Assembly (NCBI GenBank): GCA_037974335.1
Contig: CM075760.1
Span: 42,536,103-42,600,102 of the forward strand
Direction: 5' to 3'
Source: Prionace glauca
Lineage: Eukaryota; Chordata; Chondrichthyes; Carcharhiniformes; Carcharhinidae
DNA length: 64,000 nucleotides
Shown: positions 43,492 to 53,914 of the stretch, piece after piece
Layout of the letters: each line of letters begins with the position of its first letter
Position numbering within the stretch: position 1 is the first letter of the stretch
Made by a program: the position numbers and the translations under genes
Notes under the pieces: generated by a model
What the model was told of the DNA's origin: nothing
Database searches by the model: none
The model's input: the letters and a program-made list of their open reading frames with translations, nothing else

Positions 43492-43512
43492 GACCAATTG
43501 CGCCACAGAGAC
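43439..43512 (-). tRNA. trnN-GUU: tRNA-Asn (anticodon GTT)
   Basis: 74 nt, starts GTCTCTGTGGCGCAATTGGT. Loop CTGTTAA, T-arm GGTGG-TTCGAGA-CCACC, acceptor GTCTCTG/CAGGGAC with one G-U. T4-T5 runs follow on the minus strand. Intact; the other two Asn copies are degraded. Confidence 0.96.
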
Positions 43513-43904
43513 TGAGACAACAGCAGTTAAATATATTCTAAACTTGTGTGTCAATGACCACAATTCTATTTCTGAAAACCTGTTCCAGAACTGCAGCATG
43601 ACGATACTGTTTACAATTCTATACAAGTCTCTTTAGTTCCGTTGATCCTGCAGCACTGCTGTAGTGTGTTGGTTATTCCCTTTCTCCTATGAACTGGCAG
43701 TTAAAATGAATCCATGTTTCTTATCACAGGCAGGAATTCAACGGGAGGGAAGGGAACGAACCACCAGTAGCCCAACGATCCAACACTTTCCACTCAATCA
43801 TCAATAACACCATTCACAACAGCACCTCCTTCCGAATATTGTGATCCATTTCCCTCGCGATTTGTTCCAATACTTAATATTTCCCCTTGTCGATTCCCCC
43901 ATCT

Positions 43905-44222
43905 CGAGGGCATCATGGCAGCTCAGAGGCTATCTCTGTTGCTGTGCGGACACATGGATTTGGGCCTGTGTCCGTGGGAGTTTGCGCGTTCTCCCCATGG
44001 TTGGGTGGGTTTCCTCCGGGTGCTCCGGTTTCCTCCCACATCCCAAAAATGTGCTTTTACGCTGATTGATTGGGTAACAAATTGTCCCTATATTGGACCT
44101 CCCTGATCCTCACACATTAGGCATAGACTAGAGTCATGAATAGGTCACTGACCATGGGACGGCGGCGCGGGCTCGTTGGGCCGAAGGGCCTGTTTCCCGT
44201 GCTGTGTTGTTCTTTGTTCTTT
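43905..44222 (+). mobile_element. composite SINE, head truncated
   Basis: Core gtgtccgtgggagtttgcgc, gtgctccggtttcctcccac; tail cgttgggccgaagggcctgt and ttctttgttctttat. Same family as 22490-22980. Confidence 0.8.
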
Positions 44223-44292
44223 ATTTGTTTTCTCCTAATTTTGACAGGAGATTCGCGTCAATATACAGAGTGAACGGAGAAAGAAGAAGCTT

Positions 44293-44363
44293 TGCATTGG
44301 CCGGGAATCGAACCCGGGCCTCCCGCGTGGCAGGCGAGAATTCTACCACTGAACCACCAATGC
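44293..44363 (-). tRNA. trnG-GCC: tRNA-Gly (anticodon GCC)
   Basis: 71 nt, starts GCATTGGTGGTTCAGTGGTA. Anticodon loop CTGCCAC, T-arm CCGGG-TTCGATT-CCCGG, acceptor GCATTGG/CCAATGC fully paired. Essentially the vertebrate consensus. Confidence 0.97.
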
Positions 44364-44399
44364 TGCTCTTACTGGCGCTACCCCCACATGCTCTCTCTT

Positions 44400-44750
44400 C
44401 CTTCACACTCAGCAGCATTGTAATTTCCTTACTTTGTCCTTTCATTCCCCAAATGCCCACAAATGCTCTCACTCAAATCTCACACGCAACATCGCACAAG
44501 CCTCTCATGCTGTCAACACCTTCCTTTCATTCACAACCGCACGTCAAACTTTCAACCTTCCTCCAAAACACAAGCACTCTGCAACCCTTCTCACACCGCC
44601 TCATTCCCCCAAATATGCCTCTGCTTTCACCACATCAGTCTAAACACGCTTCAAACGTATTCAGATTATTTTCACACTGTCTCTTGTACTCAACCCATAT
44701 CACTACAATACGCATCATGCCATTCTGCAAAAGCTTTAAGTTGGTACATT
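44400..44750. other. no gene recognised
   Basis: C- and A-rich sequence with Ser/His/Pro-rich open frames in two phases. There is no domain and I do not call it coding. Confidence 0.4.
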
Positions 44751-44760
44751 TCTTCAAAGC

Positions 44761-45189
44761 TGCACATTCCTGTAACCAGTATCTGGGAGAATCAGGCAGA
44801 TGGGATGCTGATGGTTTCGAGGTTAGGATTCAGCGCTTTCAGATGTCACAGACTGGCCTCGATATATGAAGATTTAATGCATTTTTTTAACGTGCGACAC
44901 CAGGCCAAACTTTCACTTTCAACTCTTGATGGCACCTATATAGGGTTACAAGTTAGCTCGGAATTAGTTCAAAAATAGGGCTTAGGGGAGCTAGTAGGGG
45001 GCATGAGAAGTCCTTGGCAAGTCGGATAAAGGAAAACCGCAAAGCTTTTTACTCTGACGTTAAAAAAATGCATTAAATCTTCATATATCGAGGCCAGTCT
45101 GTGACATCTGAAAGCGCTGAATCCTAACCTCGAAACCATCAGCATCCCATCTGCCTGATTCTCCCAGATACTGGTTACAGGAATGTGCA
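44761..45189. repeat. perfect 133-bp inverted repeat with a 163-bp spacer
   Basis: Arms 44761-44893 and 45057-45189 are exact reverse complements by eye. Each arm carries a 34-bp segment resembling the 5' half of tRNA-Glu (ctgatggtttcgaggttagg..., at 44808-44841 plus and 45109-45142 minus; about five mismatches). The second half of the spacer resembles the linker of a LINE (agtccttggcaagtcggata). The same peptide appears on both strands because of the symmetry, and it is not a gene. Confidence 0.9.
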
Positions 45190-45522
45190 CAGTGCCAATT
45201 CTCCGCACTCACACACTCCTTCCTGTCTGTTAAGATTTGAAATTGTTCATATTTTTCACTTTGGCTTCCAGTGTGATGAAAGCAGAGCTGTGATAAGCTG
45301 ATGTTGTTCAGTGGATTTACTGCAGTAAGGTTTATATTCGATGCAATGTGGTCAGTTACAGTGAAATTTAATGCAGTGGAAGGGAGCCTACTCGCTTTTA
45401 CAGGAGGAACCAGCAAGGGAAATATAAATATGAATAATTATGCAACGGGACTGATATTTCTCCCTGCTGTTCAAATTGGCACAAGTATTGATCCAGGATT
45501 TTCAGATTGTCACTTTGTGTTG

Positions 45523-45594
45523 GGTTCTGTGGTGTAATGGTGAGCACTCTGGACTCTGAATCCAGCGATCCGAGTTCAAATCTCGGTGGAACCT
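45523..45594 (+). tRNA. trnQ-CUG: tRNA-Gln (anticodon CTG)
   Basis: 72 nt. Loop CTCTGAA, anticodon stem CTGGA/TCCAG, T-arm CCGAG-TTCAAAT-CTCGG, acceptor GGTTCTG/TGGAACC with G-U pairs. TTTT lies 2-5 bp downstream. Intact. Confidence 0.96.
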
Positions 45595-45609
45595 TGTTTT
45601 AATTTGCAA

Positions 45610-45860
45610 ATACAGATGATGGATTGGCTGAAGGGCGTTTCATTTAAATTTATCACCAAGTCCTAATCGAGAGGAGAATTTCCCAGCCCGTTCAGCTGCT
45701 GTTACTCAATTCAAGGGCAATTAGGGATGATAAGAAATGAATAAAGACAATCTCAATAATGGACCTTTTCCTCACAAGTAAAAGCAAACTTTTTGACAAT
45801 GTTTCTGCCTGAAACTTTCGAAACGTTGAGCTAATATGTAACAACTATCCCACTTTTACA
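45610..45860. other. no gene recognised
   Basis: Short intergenic DNA between tRNA-Gln and the tRNA-Arg remnant. Confidence 0.4.
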
Positions 45861-45863
45861 TGT

Positions 45864-45934
45864 AGGCTAGTGGCGCAATGGACAACGCGTCTGACTATCG
45901 CTCAGAAGACTCCTGGTTAGCTCAGTACAAACCT
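45864..45934 (+). pseudogene. tRNA-Arg-like pseudogene
   Basis: GCTAGTGGCGCAATGGACAA and CGCGTCTGACT...TCAGAAGACT match the D- and anticodon arms of tRNA-Arg-ACG. The loop is CTATCGC, the T-arm is lost and the acceptor no longer closes. Confidence 0.7.
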
Positions 45935-45939
45935 TCAAA

Positions 45940-46555
45940 AGGCGTGCACAAATTCCTTGTTACTTTCGATGAAAAAGGTATTTAATAGCTTTATATTTAT
46001 TCAGACAAATGCTGCCAAGCACATTTTCAGCTTCTCTGGAGAAAGTAATGTTCGGAAATTGCTAATGAACAGCAAATGACTATTTTAAGTTTTTTTTCGG
46101 AAAAAAAATCATTCAATAAGATTAGGATATTAAATAAATGCTAAACTCAAATACATTTTGGACAAAATTCATCATGTCTTAGAAAATGTATACAATTTTA
46201 TCATTTTTTTCCATAAAATTCAGCATTTCTGATTTTGGAGAAAGCATTTCAAGCTGAGGTCAGAGCAAAGATAATATGACTGTAACATCGAGATTCTGAT
46301 AATATTCAGCACCAAACTGGAATCGTACAGACTTCCCTCACCCTAGCATGTTTCAGATGGTGATTAACTATGTTAGTCTGCACCTAAACCAATTAAATTG
46401 TCTTGTCGACTGGATGACTTGCTGATATGTGCAGGTGTCAAAATAGGGAAGTTTCTTTCCTGGCAATGCATCAAACAATTTATCATTTCTTATGACACAA
46501 AGCATTTGAGGCCGAGGCCAGAGCGAATGTACTATGGGTGTAACATCGAGACTCA
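45940..46555. other. no gene recognised
   Basis: AT-rich. Part (46250-46410) echoes the Val-flank block (cagatggtgattaac, tcagcacctaaacc). Confidence 0.4.
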
Positions 46556-46559
46556 GATA

Positions 46560-46872
46560 ATGTTCAGGAACAAAATGCCCCGACCGATGAAGGCATGCTT
46601 TCAAGTGCAAGGGGCAAGGTTTAAAGTAGATGGACATGGCCGATTGTTTGCATAGAGAGTAGTGGGTTCCTGGAACTCGCTGCCGGGAAGAGATAGTGGA
46701 AGCGGATGCAGTTGTGACTTTTAAGTCAGCTGACAAGTACATGAATAGGATGAGAATAAAGGGATATGGTCCCGGAAGGATAAGGGGTTTTAGTTAAGTC
46801 GGGCAGCATGGTCAGTGAAGGTTTGACGGGCCGAGGGGCATGTTCCTGGGCTGTAATTTTCTTTGTTCTTTT
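46560..46872 (+). mobile_element. LINE/SINE 3' tail
   Basis: Contains tggaactcgctgccgggaag, agggatatggtcccggaagg, gacgggccgaggggcatgtt and the end tttctttgttctttt. Confidence 0.65.
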
Positions 46873-47330
46873 TACTGCCATTTTTCTTTACCCAAAACTG
46901 AGCTTCAGACCCTGTAGCTCTATATTTAACCACTCCCTCTCTGACATCTTCTCCACTCACACAACCCTGTGAAATGTCTGTACTGATCTTATTGTGGCAT
47001 CATGAGCGTTCCACATACAACATGACTTGTATCTATAAATTCTCATCTTGAACATTTCAATTCAAATTTCAAGGCGAGCAGAGCTTTCTGAGCAGAATGG
47101 TTCAGATTCCTATCCCCTTTAACGTGAACAAGTTGTTTCTGATTTCCCTACAGAGGTTGTCTATTAAACAATGACTGAACACAGGGGGTGAATGTGAGAA
47201 GCTGAAGTTTCCAGTTGAAGAGGTTTCCAGTGTCTCTGAGCAGCTGAACTGGGGAAGCCTTTGGGCAGAGACTGCGCTGCTGCTATTTCCCTTCCTGACC
47301 ACGCGGGGGCGCTTGAAAAACTGCTCCGTG
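46873..47330. other. no gene recognised
   Basis: Left flank of the PLE. A CTCF-like motif (ccacgcgggggcgctt) is at 47299-47314. Confidence 0.45.
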
Positions 47331-47845
47331 TGTGCTGAGTTTCTGTAGGAAGTCCGTAGTGTCGCGACAAAAGCTGGGGGTTCTTTGTACAATGGGTTTC
47401 AGGATGCCCTCGACGTAGCCGGAGAGGTTCTTACACAGAGTTCCATTGCCCGATACGATGGGACGGCCAGGTGTGTTTGCCTTGTGTATCTTTGGGAGGC
47501 AGTAGAGATCTCCAATGCGGGGAGTACGTGGAATGAGAGCACGGAGGGTGCTCTGAAGGTCCGGATCAAAGGTCTTGATCAGATTGTTGAGTTGACGAGT
47601 GTGTTCTTTGGTCGGATCTGTGGGTAACTGTCTGTAGTGTTCCTCATTGTTTAGTTGTCGGTACACTTCTTTACAGTAATCCGTTCTGTTCAGTATGACG
47701 ATGGCCCCTCCTTTGTCTGCTGGTTTGATGACAATGTTGCGGTTTGTCTTGAGAGCGTGGATGGCGTTGCGTTGTGCTTGGGTGATGTTCGGGGCTGTCT
47801 TGTGAGTGCGGCTGAGCAGTTGAACCAGGGACACTCCTCGTCACA

Positions 47846-48916
47846 ATGGATGTCTCAGCGCTCTACACCAACATCCCCCACAATGATGGCATTGCTGCGA
47901 CTGCCTCAGTACTCAATGCTGACAACTGCCAGTTTCCAGATGCAATTTTACAACTCATCCGCTTTATCCTGGACCACAATCTCTTCACCTTCAACAACCA
48001 GTTTTTCCTCCAGACACACGGAACAGCCATGGGGACCAAATTTGCACCTCAATATGCCAACATCTTCATGCACAGGTTCGAACAAGACTTCTTCACTGCA
48101 CAGAATCTTCAACCGATGCTATACACTAGATACATCGATGACATTTTCTTCCTTTGGCCTCATGGTGAACAATCACTGAAACAACTATATGATGATATCA
48201 ACAAATTCCACCCCACCATCAGACTCACCATGGACTATTCCCCAGAATCAGTTGCATTCTTGGACACACTTATCTCCATTAAGGACGGTCACCTCAGCAC
48301 CTCACTGTACCGCAAACCCACAGACAATCTCACAATGCTCCACTTCTCCAGTTTCCACCCTAAACATGTTAAAGAAGCTATTCCCTATGGACAAGCCCTC
48401 TGTATACACAGGATTTGCTCAGATGAGGAGGATCGTGACAGACACCTCCAGACCCTGAAAGATGCCCTCATAAGAACAGGATATGGTGCTCGACTCATAG
48501 ATCGGCAGTTCCGATGTGCCACAGCGAAAAACCGCACCGATCTCCTCAGAAGGCAAACACGGGACACAATGGACAGAGTACCCTTCGTCGTCCAGTACTT
48601 CCCCGGAGCGGAGAAGCTACGATATCTTCTCCGGAGTCTTCAACATATCATTGATGAAGACAAACATCTCGCCAGGGCTATCCCACACCCCCACTTCTTG
48701 CTTTCAGACAACCACACAACCTCAAACAGACCATTGTTCGCAGCAAACTACCCAGCCTTCAGGAGAACAGTGACCACAATACCACACAACCCTGCCACAG
48801 CAACCTCTGCAAGACATGCCGGATCATCGACATGGATACCATCATCACACGTGAGAATACCATCCACCAGGTACATGGTAAATACTCTTGCAACTCGGCC
48901 AACATCGTCTACCTGA
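47846..48916 (+). CDS. PLE reverse transcriptase fragment
   Basis: Open frame of about 356 residues covering the RT core from DVSALYTNI through the catalytic YIDD box and the thumb-like LYRKPTDN and HVKEAIPYGQALCIHR segments. The PLE family combines RT with a C-terminal GIY-YIG endonuclease, which is seen immediately downstream in another frame. Part of a broken element with no host function implied. Confidence 0.82.
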   Translation: MDVSALYTNIPHNDGIAATASVLNADNCQFPDAILQLIRFILDHNLFTFNNQFFLQTHGTAMGTKFAPQYANIFMHRFEQDFFTAQNLQPMLYTRYIDDIFFLWPHGEQSLKQLYDDINKFHPTIRLTMDYSPESVAFLDTLISIKDGHLSTSLYRKPTDNLTMLHFSSFHPKHVKEAIPYGQALCIHRICSDEEDRDRHLQTLKDALIRTGYGARLIDRQFRCATAKNRTDLLRRQTRDTMDRVPFVVQYFPGAEKLRYLLRSLQHIIDEDKHLARAIPHPHFLLSDNHTTSNRPLFAANYPAFRRTVTTIPHNPATATSARHAGSSTWIPSSHVRIPSTRYMVNTLATRPTSST

Positions 48917-49098
48917 TACGTTGCAAGAAAGGATGTCCCGAAGCATGGTACATTGGGGAGACCATGCAGACGCTACGACAACGGATGAATGAACATCGCT
49001 CGACAGTCACCAGGCAAGACTGTTCCCTTCCTGTTGGCGAACACTTCAGCGGTCACGGGCATTCAGCCTCTGACCTTCGGGTAAGCATTCTCCAAGGC

Positions 49099-49748
49099 CT
49101 TCATAGCGAAGGGGATTGAATATAAAAGTAGGGAGGTCTTGCTGCAGCTGTATAGGGCATTGGTGAGGCCGCAGCTGGAGTACTGTGTGCAGTTTTGGGC
49201 GCCGCACCTGCGCAAGGATGTTTTGGCCCTGGAGGGAGTGCAGAGGAGGTTTACTCGGCTGATACCGGAGTTGAGGGGATTGAGCTATGAGGAGAGGCTG
49301 AATAAACTAGGCTTGTACTCGTTAGAGTTTAGAAGAATGAGGGGAGATCTCATTGAGACGTATAAGATGATGAATGGGATGGATAGGATAGAGGTGGAGA
49401 GACTGTTCCCGCTCAAAAAAGACAGTAGGACTAGGGGGCACAGCCTCAAGATAAAGGGGGGGCGGTTTAGAACAGAGTTGAGGAGGAACTTCTTCACTCA
49501 AAGGGTGGTGAATCTCTGGAATTCTCTGCCCGTTGAAGTGGTGGAGGCTGCCTCGCTAAATATTTTTAAGAAACGGGTTGATGGGTTTTTGATAAGAGAA
49601 GGGATTGGGGGTTATGGGGAGAGGGCGGGAAGGTGGAGCTGAGTCACGACAGATCAGCCATGATCTTGTTGAATGGCGGGGCAGGCTCGAAGGGCCAGAT
49701 GGCCTACTCCTGCTCCTATTTCTTATGTTCTTATGTTCTTATGTTCTT
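49099..49748 (+). mobile_element. young CR1-type LINE, 5'-truncated, inside the PLE
   Basis: Carries only the last 170 or so RT-C residues ([19 protein letters not shown] ... [10 protein letters not shown]) and the 3' UTR with three TTCTTATG octamers. It is flanked by AAGGC at 49094-49098 and 49749-49753. The PLE copy at 33070 shows the unoccupied site, so AAGGC is the target-site duplication. Confidence 0.92.
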
Positions 49749-50404
49749 AAGGCGGCCTTCATGACACACGACAGCGCAGAGTCGCTGAACAGAGACTGAT
49801 AGCCAAGTTCCGCACACATTGAGGACGGTCTCAACAGGGATCTTGGGTTCATGTCGCACTATCTGTAACCCCCGTGACTTGCCTGGGTTTGCAAAACCTC
49901 ACTCACTGTACTGTCTGGAGACAATACACATCTCTTTAAACTGTGATCAGTGCTCCTTCCACTCACATTATCAGCCACTTTAAGACTTGAATAGCAGGTT
50001 AGGTGTAAGGATTCGCATTCTAATCAGCAACTGTCTGTGCTTTATATGCTCTGTCTGTCTGAGGTCAGAACTCTCCATTCACCTGACGAAGAGGGTAACC
50101 TCGAAAGCTTGTGAGAATATTATCAAATAAATCGGTTGGACTAAAACCTGGTGTTGTCAGACTTTTTACTGTGTTTACGCCAGTCCAACGCCGGCATTCC
50201 CAGATCATGTTCACTCCTCTCCCAGTCTCAGCATTGCAGAGTGTTTAAACAAGAGGGTGCATTGTCACAGCAGCACCGAGACCTGCAGTTTATTTATTAG
50301 TGTCACTAATAAGTAGGCTGACATTCACACTGCAACGCAATTCCCGTGAAAATGCCTTAGTCACCACATTCCTGTTCGGAAACACTGACGGAGAATTTAC
50401 CATA

Positions 50405-50760
50405 GAACCCTACCATAGAACCCTACAGTGCAGAAACAGGCCCTTCGGCCCATCGAGTCTGCACCGAACACAATCCCACCCAGACCCTATCCCCATATCC
50501 CTACACATTTTACCTGCTAATCCCTCTAACCTACACATCCCAGGATACTAAGGGGCAATTTTAGCATAGCCAATGAACCTAACCCGCACATCTTTGGTCT
50601 GTGGGAGGAAACCGGAACACCCGGAGAAAACCCACGCAGACACGAGGAGAATGTGCAAACTCCACACAGGCAGTGACCCAAGCTGGGAATCGAATGTGGG
50701 GCCCCAGCGCTGAGAGGCAGCAATGCTTACCACCATGCCACTGTGCTGCAACACTCTCCC
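50405..50760 (-). mobile_element. SINE with V-type core (HE1-like)
   Basis: Minus strand: tRNA-like head near 50700-50760 (reverse of caatgcttaccaccatgcca), core at 50585-50670 (reverse of cacatctttggtctgtggga), tail to 50405 (reverse of cagaaacaggcccttcggcc). Confidence 0.8.
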
Positions 50761-50784
50761 CCAGATATCAAACTACACCACCCC

Positions 50785-50952
50785 CCCATTAAAATCATAA
50801 AATCCCAACAGTGCATCAAGTCTATGTCAACAGAACATTTTACCCTATTCCCGTAACCCCACAATACCCTCGAATCCCCCTAACCTTCACATCTTTGGAC
50901 ATTAAGGGAGAATTTAGCATGGTAAATCCACCTAACCTGCCCATCTTTCAGA
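50785..50952 (-). mobile_element. SINE tail fragment
   Basis: Second, shorter minus-strand copy of the same SINE tail and start of core (ccctattcccgtaaccccac, cacatctttggacattaagg). Confidence 0.6.
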
Positions 50953-50954
50953 CC

Positions 50955-52985
50955 CCACAGATATTCTGGTCACCCTATTATAGAAAGTATATTATTAAAC
51001 TAGAAAGAGTGCAGAAAAGATATACCAGGTTGCTACTGGGATTTGATGGATTGAGTTATAAGGAGAAGCTGCATAGACTGTGACTTCTTTTCTGAAGTGT
51101 AGGAGGCTGAGGGGTGATCTTATAGAGCTCTATAAAATAATGAGGGGCACAGATCAGCTGGATAGTCAATATCTCTTCCCAAAGTTAGTGGAGTCTAAAA
51201 CCAGAGGGCCTAGGTTTCAGATGGGAGGGGAAAGATACAAAAGTGTCCAGAGGAGCATTTTTTTCACATAGAGGGTGGTGAGTGTCTGGAACAAGCTGCC
51301 AGATGTAGTCATAGAGATGGGTACAATTTTGTCTTTGAAAATGCATTTGGACAGTTACATGGGTGAGATGGGTATAGAGGGATATGGGCCAAATAGAAAC
51401 TTAGAACATAGAACATAGAACACTACAGCACAAACAGGCCCTTCGGCCCACAAGCTGCACCGATCACATCAACACCTACCAATCCATAGACCTATCTATA
51501 GCCCCAAATCCTGTTAAATCCAATATACTCATCCAGAAGCTTTTAAAAGACCCCATGCAAGTTCGTCTCTACCACCACTGACGGCAGCCGATTCCATTCA
51601 CTCACCACCCTCTGAGTGAAAAACTTACCCCTAACATCACCTCTGTACTTGCTTCCCCGCACCTTAAACCTGTGTCCTCTCGTAGCGACCATTTCAACCC
51701 AGGGAAATAGCCTCTGAGAATCCACCCTATCTATTCGTCTCAACATCTTATAAACCTCTATCAGGTCGCCTCTCAACCTTCGTCTCTCCAGGGAGAAAAG
51801 TCCCAGCTCCCTCAACCTATCTTCATAAGGCATGCCTCCCAATCCAGGCAACATCCTTGTAAATCTCCTCTGTACCCTTTCAATAGCTTCTACGTCCTTC
51901 CTATAGTGAGGCGACCAGAACTGCGCACAGTACTCCAACTGGGGCCTGACGAGGGTCTTATAAAGTTGCAGCATTACCTCCCGACTCCTAAACTCAATCC
52001 CTCGATTTATGAAGGCCAGTACACTATATGCCTTCTTGACCACATCCTCCACCTGCGAGGCTGATTTAAGTGTCCTGTGAACCTGGACCCCAAGATCCTT
52101 CTGCTCTTCAACACTGCTAAGACTCCTGCCCTTGATAGTGTACTCGTTCATCCATTGGTCCTGCCAAAATGAACCACCACACATTTATCCGCATTGAAGT
52201 CCATCTGCCACTTCTCCGCCCAGTCCTGCATCCTATTTATGTCCTGCTGCAACTTCTGACAGCCTTCCAGACCATCCACAACACCATCAACCTTCGTATC
52301 GTCGGCAAACTTACTAACCCATCCCTCCACTTCCTCATCCAGGTCATTTATGAAAATAACAAACAGCAAGGGTCCTAGAACAGATCCATGGGGCACTCCA
52401 CTGGTGACAGACCTCCTTGCAGAAAAAGACCCATCCACAATCACTCTCTGCCTTCTGCAGGCAAGCTAGTTCTGGATCCACAAGGCCAAAGCCCTTTGGA
52501 TCCCATGCCCTCTCACCTTCTCAAGAAGTCTTGCATGGGGGACCTTATCAAACGCCTTGTTGAAGTCCATGTACACCACGTCCACGGCACTTCCTTCGTC
52601 AATGTGTTCAGTCACATTATCGAAGAACTCAGCTAGGCTCGTAAGGCACGACCTGCACTTGACAAATCCATGCTGACTATTCCTGATCATGCTAAACTTC
52701 TCCAAATGCTCATAAATCCTGTCCCTCAGAAGCCTCTCCATCAGCTTACCAACCACTGAGGTCAGACTCACCGGTCGGTAATTTCCCGGGCTATCTCTGT
52801 TCCCTTTCTTAAAAATAGGAACTACATCCGCAACCCTCCAATCCTCCGGAACCTCTCCCGTCTCCATCGATGACGCAAAGATCATCGCCAGGGGCGACAT
52901 AAACAATTGGGATTAGCTTAGGGGTTTTTAAAAAGGGGAGCATGGAGCAGTTGGTCTGAAGGGCCTGTTTCCATGCTTTAAACCT
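50955..52985 (+). mobile_element. outer LINE 3' region, split by another LINE
   Basis: RT C-terminal region (LERVQKRYTRLLLGFDGLSY, IMRGTDQLDSQYLFPKL) runs to gatatgggccaaata at about 51390 and resumes at about 52905 with aattgggattagcttagggg and the tail gaagggcctgtttccatgct. The uninterrupted order is seen at 30295-30850. Confidence 0.85.
51395..52905 (-). mobile_element. CR1-type LINE nested in the outer LINE
   Basis: The minus strand gives, in three frames, [51 protein letters not shown], then GVPHGSVLGPLLFVIF and KFADDTKVDG, then LEYCAQFWSPHYRKDV to FFTQRVVSEWNRLP. There are two frame breaks, and the 3' end is at about 51395 (tagaacatagaacatagaac on the plus strand). It is 5'-truncated in RT. 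It belongs to a subfamily close to the element at 20-22 kb. Confidence 0.88.
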
Positions 52986-53299
52986 CTATGACTCTATATG
53001 GGAGGAACATGAAAAGCCCACACAGACAATGACCGGAGGCTAGAATTGAACATGGGTCCTTTGCACTAGGAGACTGCAGTGCTAATCACTGTGCTAATGT
53101 GCTGCCACTCAGGCAAATGTATTTGGAGGGAGCACAGGACAGGTGGGGGGTGGGGGTGTGGGCGGAATGGGATGAGTTCTAACTCAATTTGAAGAGGGGA
53201 GGGGTGGAAATCAGTAAAAAAAATCAGCCTTGTCTCAACATTTTCCCTCATTCATGCTCTTGTTACTAATTAAAAACCAGCTCACTCCTCCATTCTGCC

Positions 53300-53855
53300 C
53301 ATCAATAGGTCTAACAGAATGCAGGAAAAAGGTTGTGGCACAGAAAGAGGCCATTCAACCCATTACACCTTCACCAGCTTGGGAAATAAAGACAAGCCCT
53401 TCATTCTAACCTCGCTTTCCAGCGATCCAGCCCCGATTTCTACAGGTTTCAGCGTTTCAGCTATAGATCTGTGTGTGAGGCGAGTGAGCCAAGAGATTTC
53501 TATCTGAACCATCAGTTTAGGCAGCAAATTCCAGACACCCACCATCCCTTGAATGAGAACTCTTTTCCTAATGCCCCCTCTAATCCTTCCACCAATCACT
53601 TTATATCTGTGCGACCCCCACTAACCCCCCCTCCCACCTCCCCCATCCCCACCCACCCACAATAAGTGACCTCTGCTCAGGGGAAACAGGCCTTTTCTAT
53701 CCACCCTGTCTTATCTCCCTCATAATTTTGGACACCTCAGTTCAGTCTCCCTCAGCCTCCTCTGCTCTGAGGAAAACAAACCTTGGCAATCCAATCTTTC
53801 CTCATCACTACAATTCTCCAGTCCTGGAAACACTGTTGTAAATCTATATGATTAT
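53300..53855 (-). mobile_element. old LINE 3' remnant
   Basis: Plus-strand text such as acagaaagaggccattcaac, agcctcctctgctctgagga and cttggcaatccaatctttcc is the reverse of a decayed CR1-type 3' region. Confidence 0.55.
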
Positions 53856-53914
53856 CCAATCCGACTAAACTGTCCATTCAACATTGTCCCATCGCCAACT
53901 GTGAACAACCACCA

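Larger units (their letters stand above)
47335..50190. mobile_element. Penelope-like element with inverted 5' part, broken
   Basis: A PLE retroelement. 47335-47834 on the minus strand encodes the N-terminal RT region (VIKPADKGGAIVILNR, YCLPKIHK, GRPIVSGNG). 47835-49093 on the plus strand encodes the RT core and endonuclease: DVSALYTNIPHND, GTAMGTKFAPQYANIFM, YIDDIFFLW, then the GIY-YIG-type VYLIRCKKG...WYIGETMQTLRQRMNEH. 49749-50190 is the 3' region with the tail shared with 4003, 56165 and 57780. A young LINE (49099-49748) interrupts it. The two coding parts point in opposite directions, and the 5' end is missing. It is a broken copy. Confidence 0.88.

Noticed and set aside
44434-44978. Open frames of 69-221 codons after tRNA-Gly
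   Set aside because: Two overlapping Ser/His/Pro-rich frames in simple C/A-rich DNA, the second running into the palindrome arm. No domain or start context.
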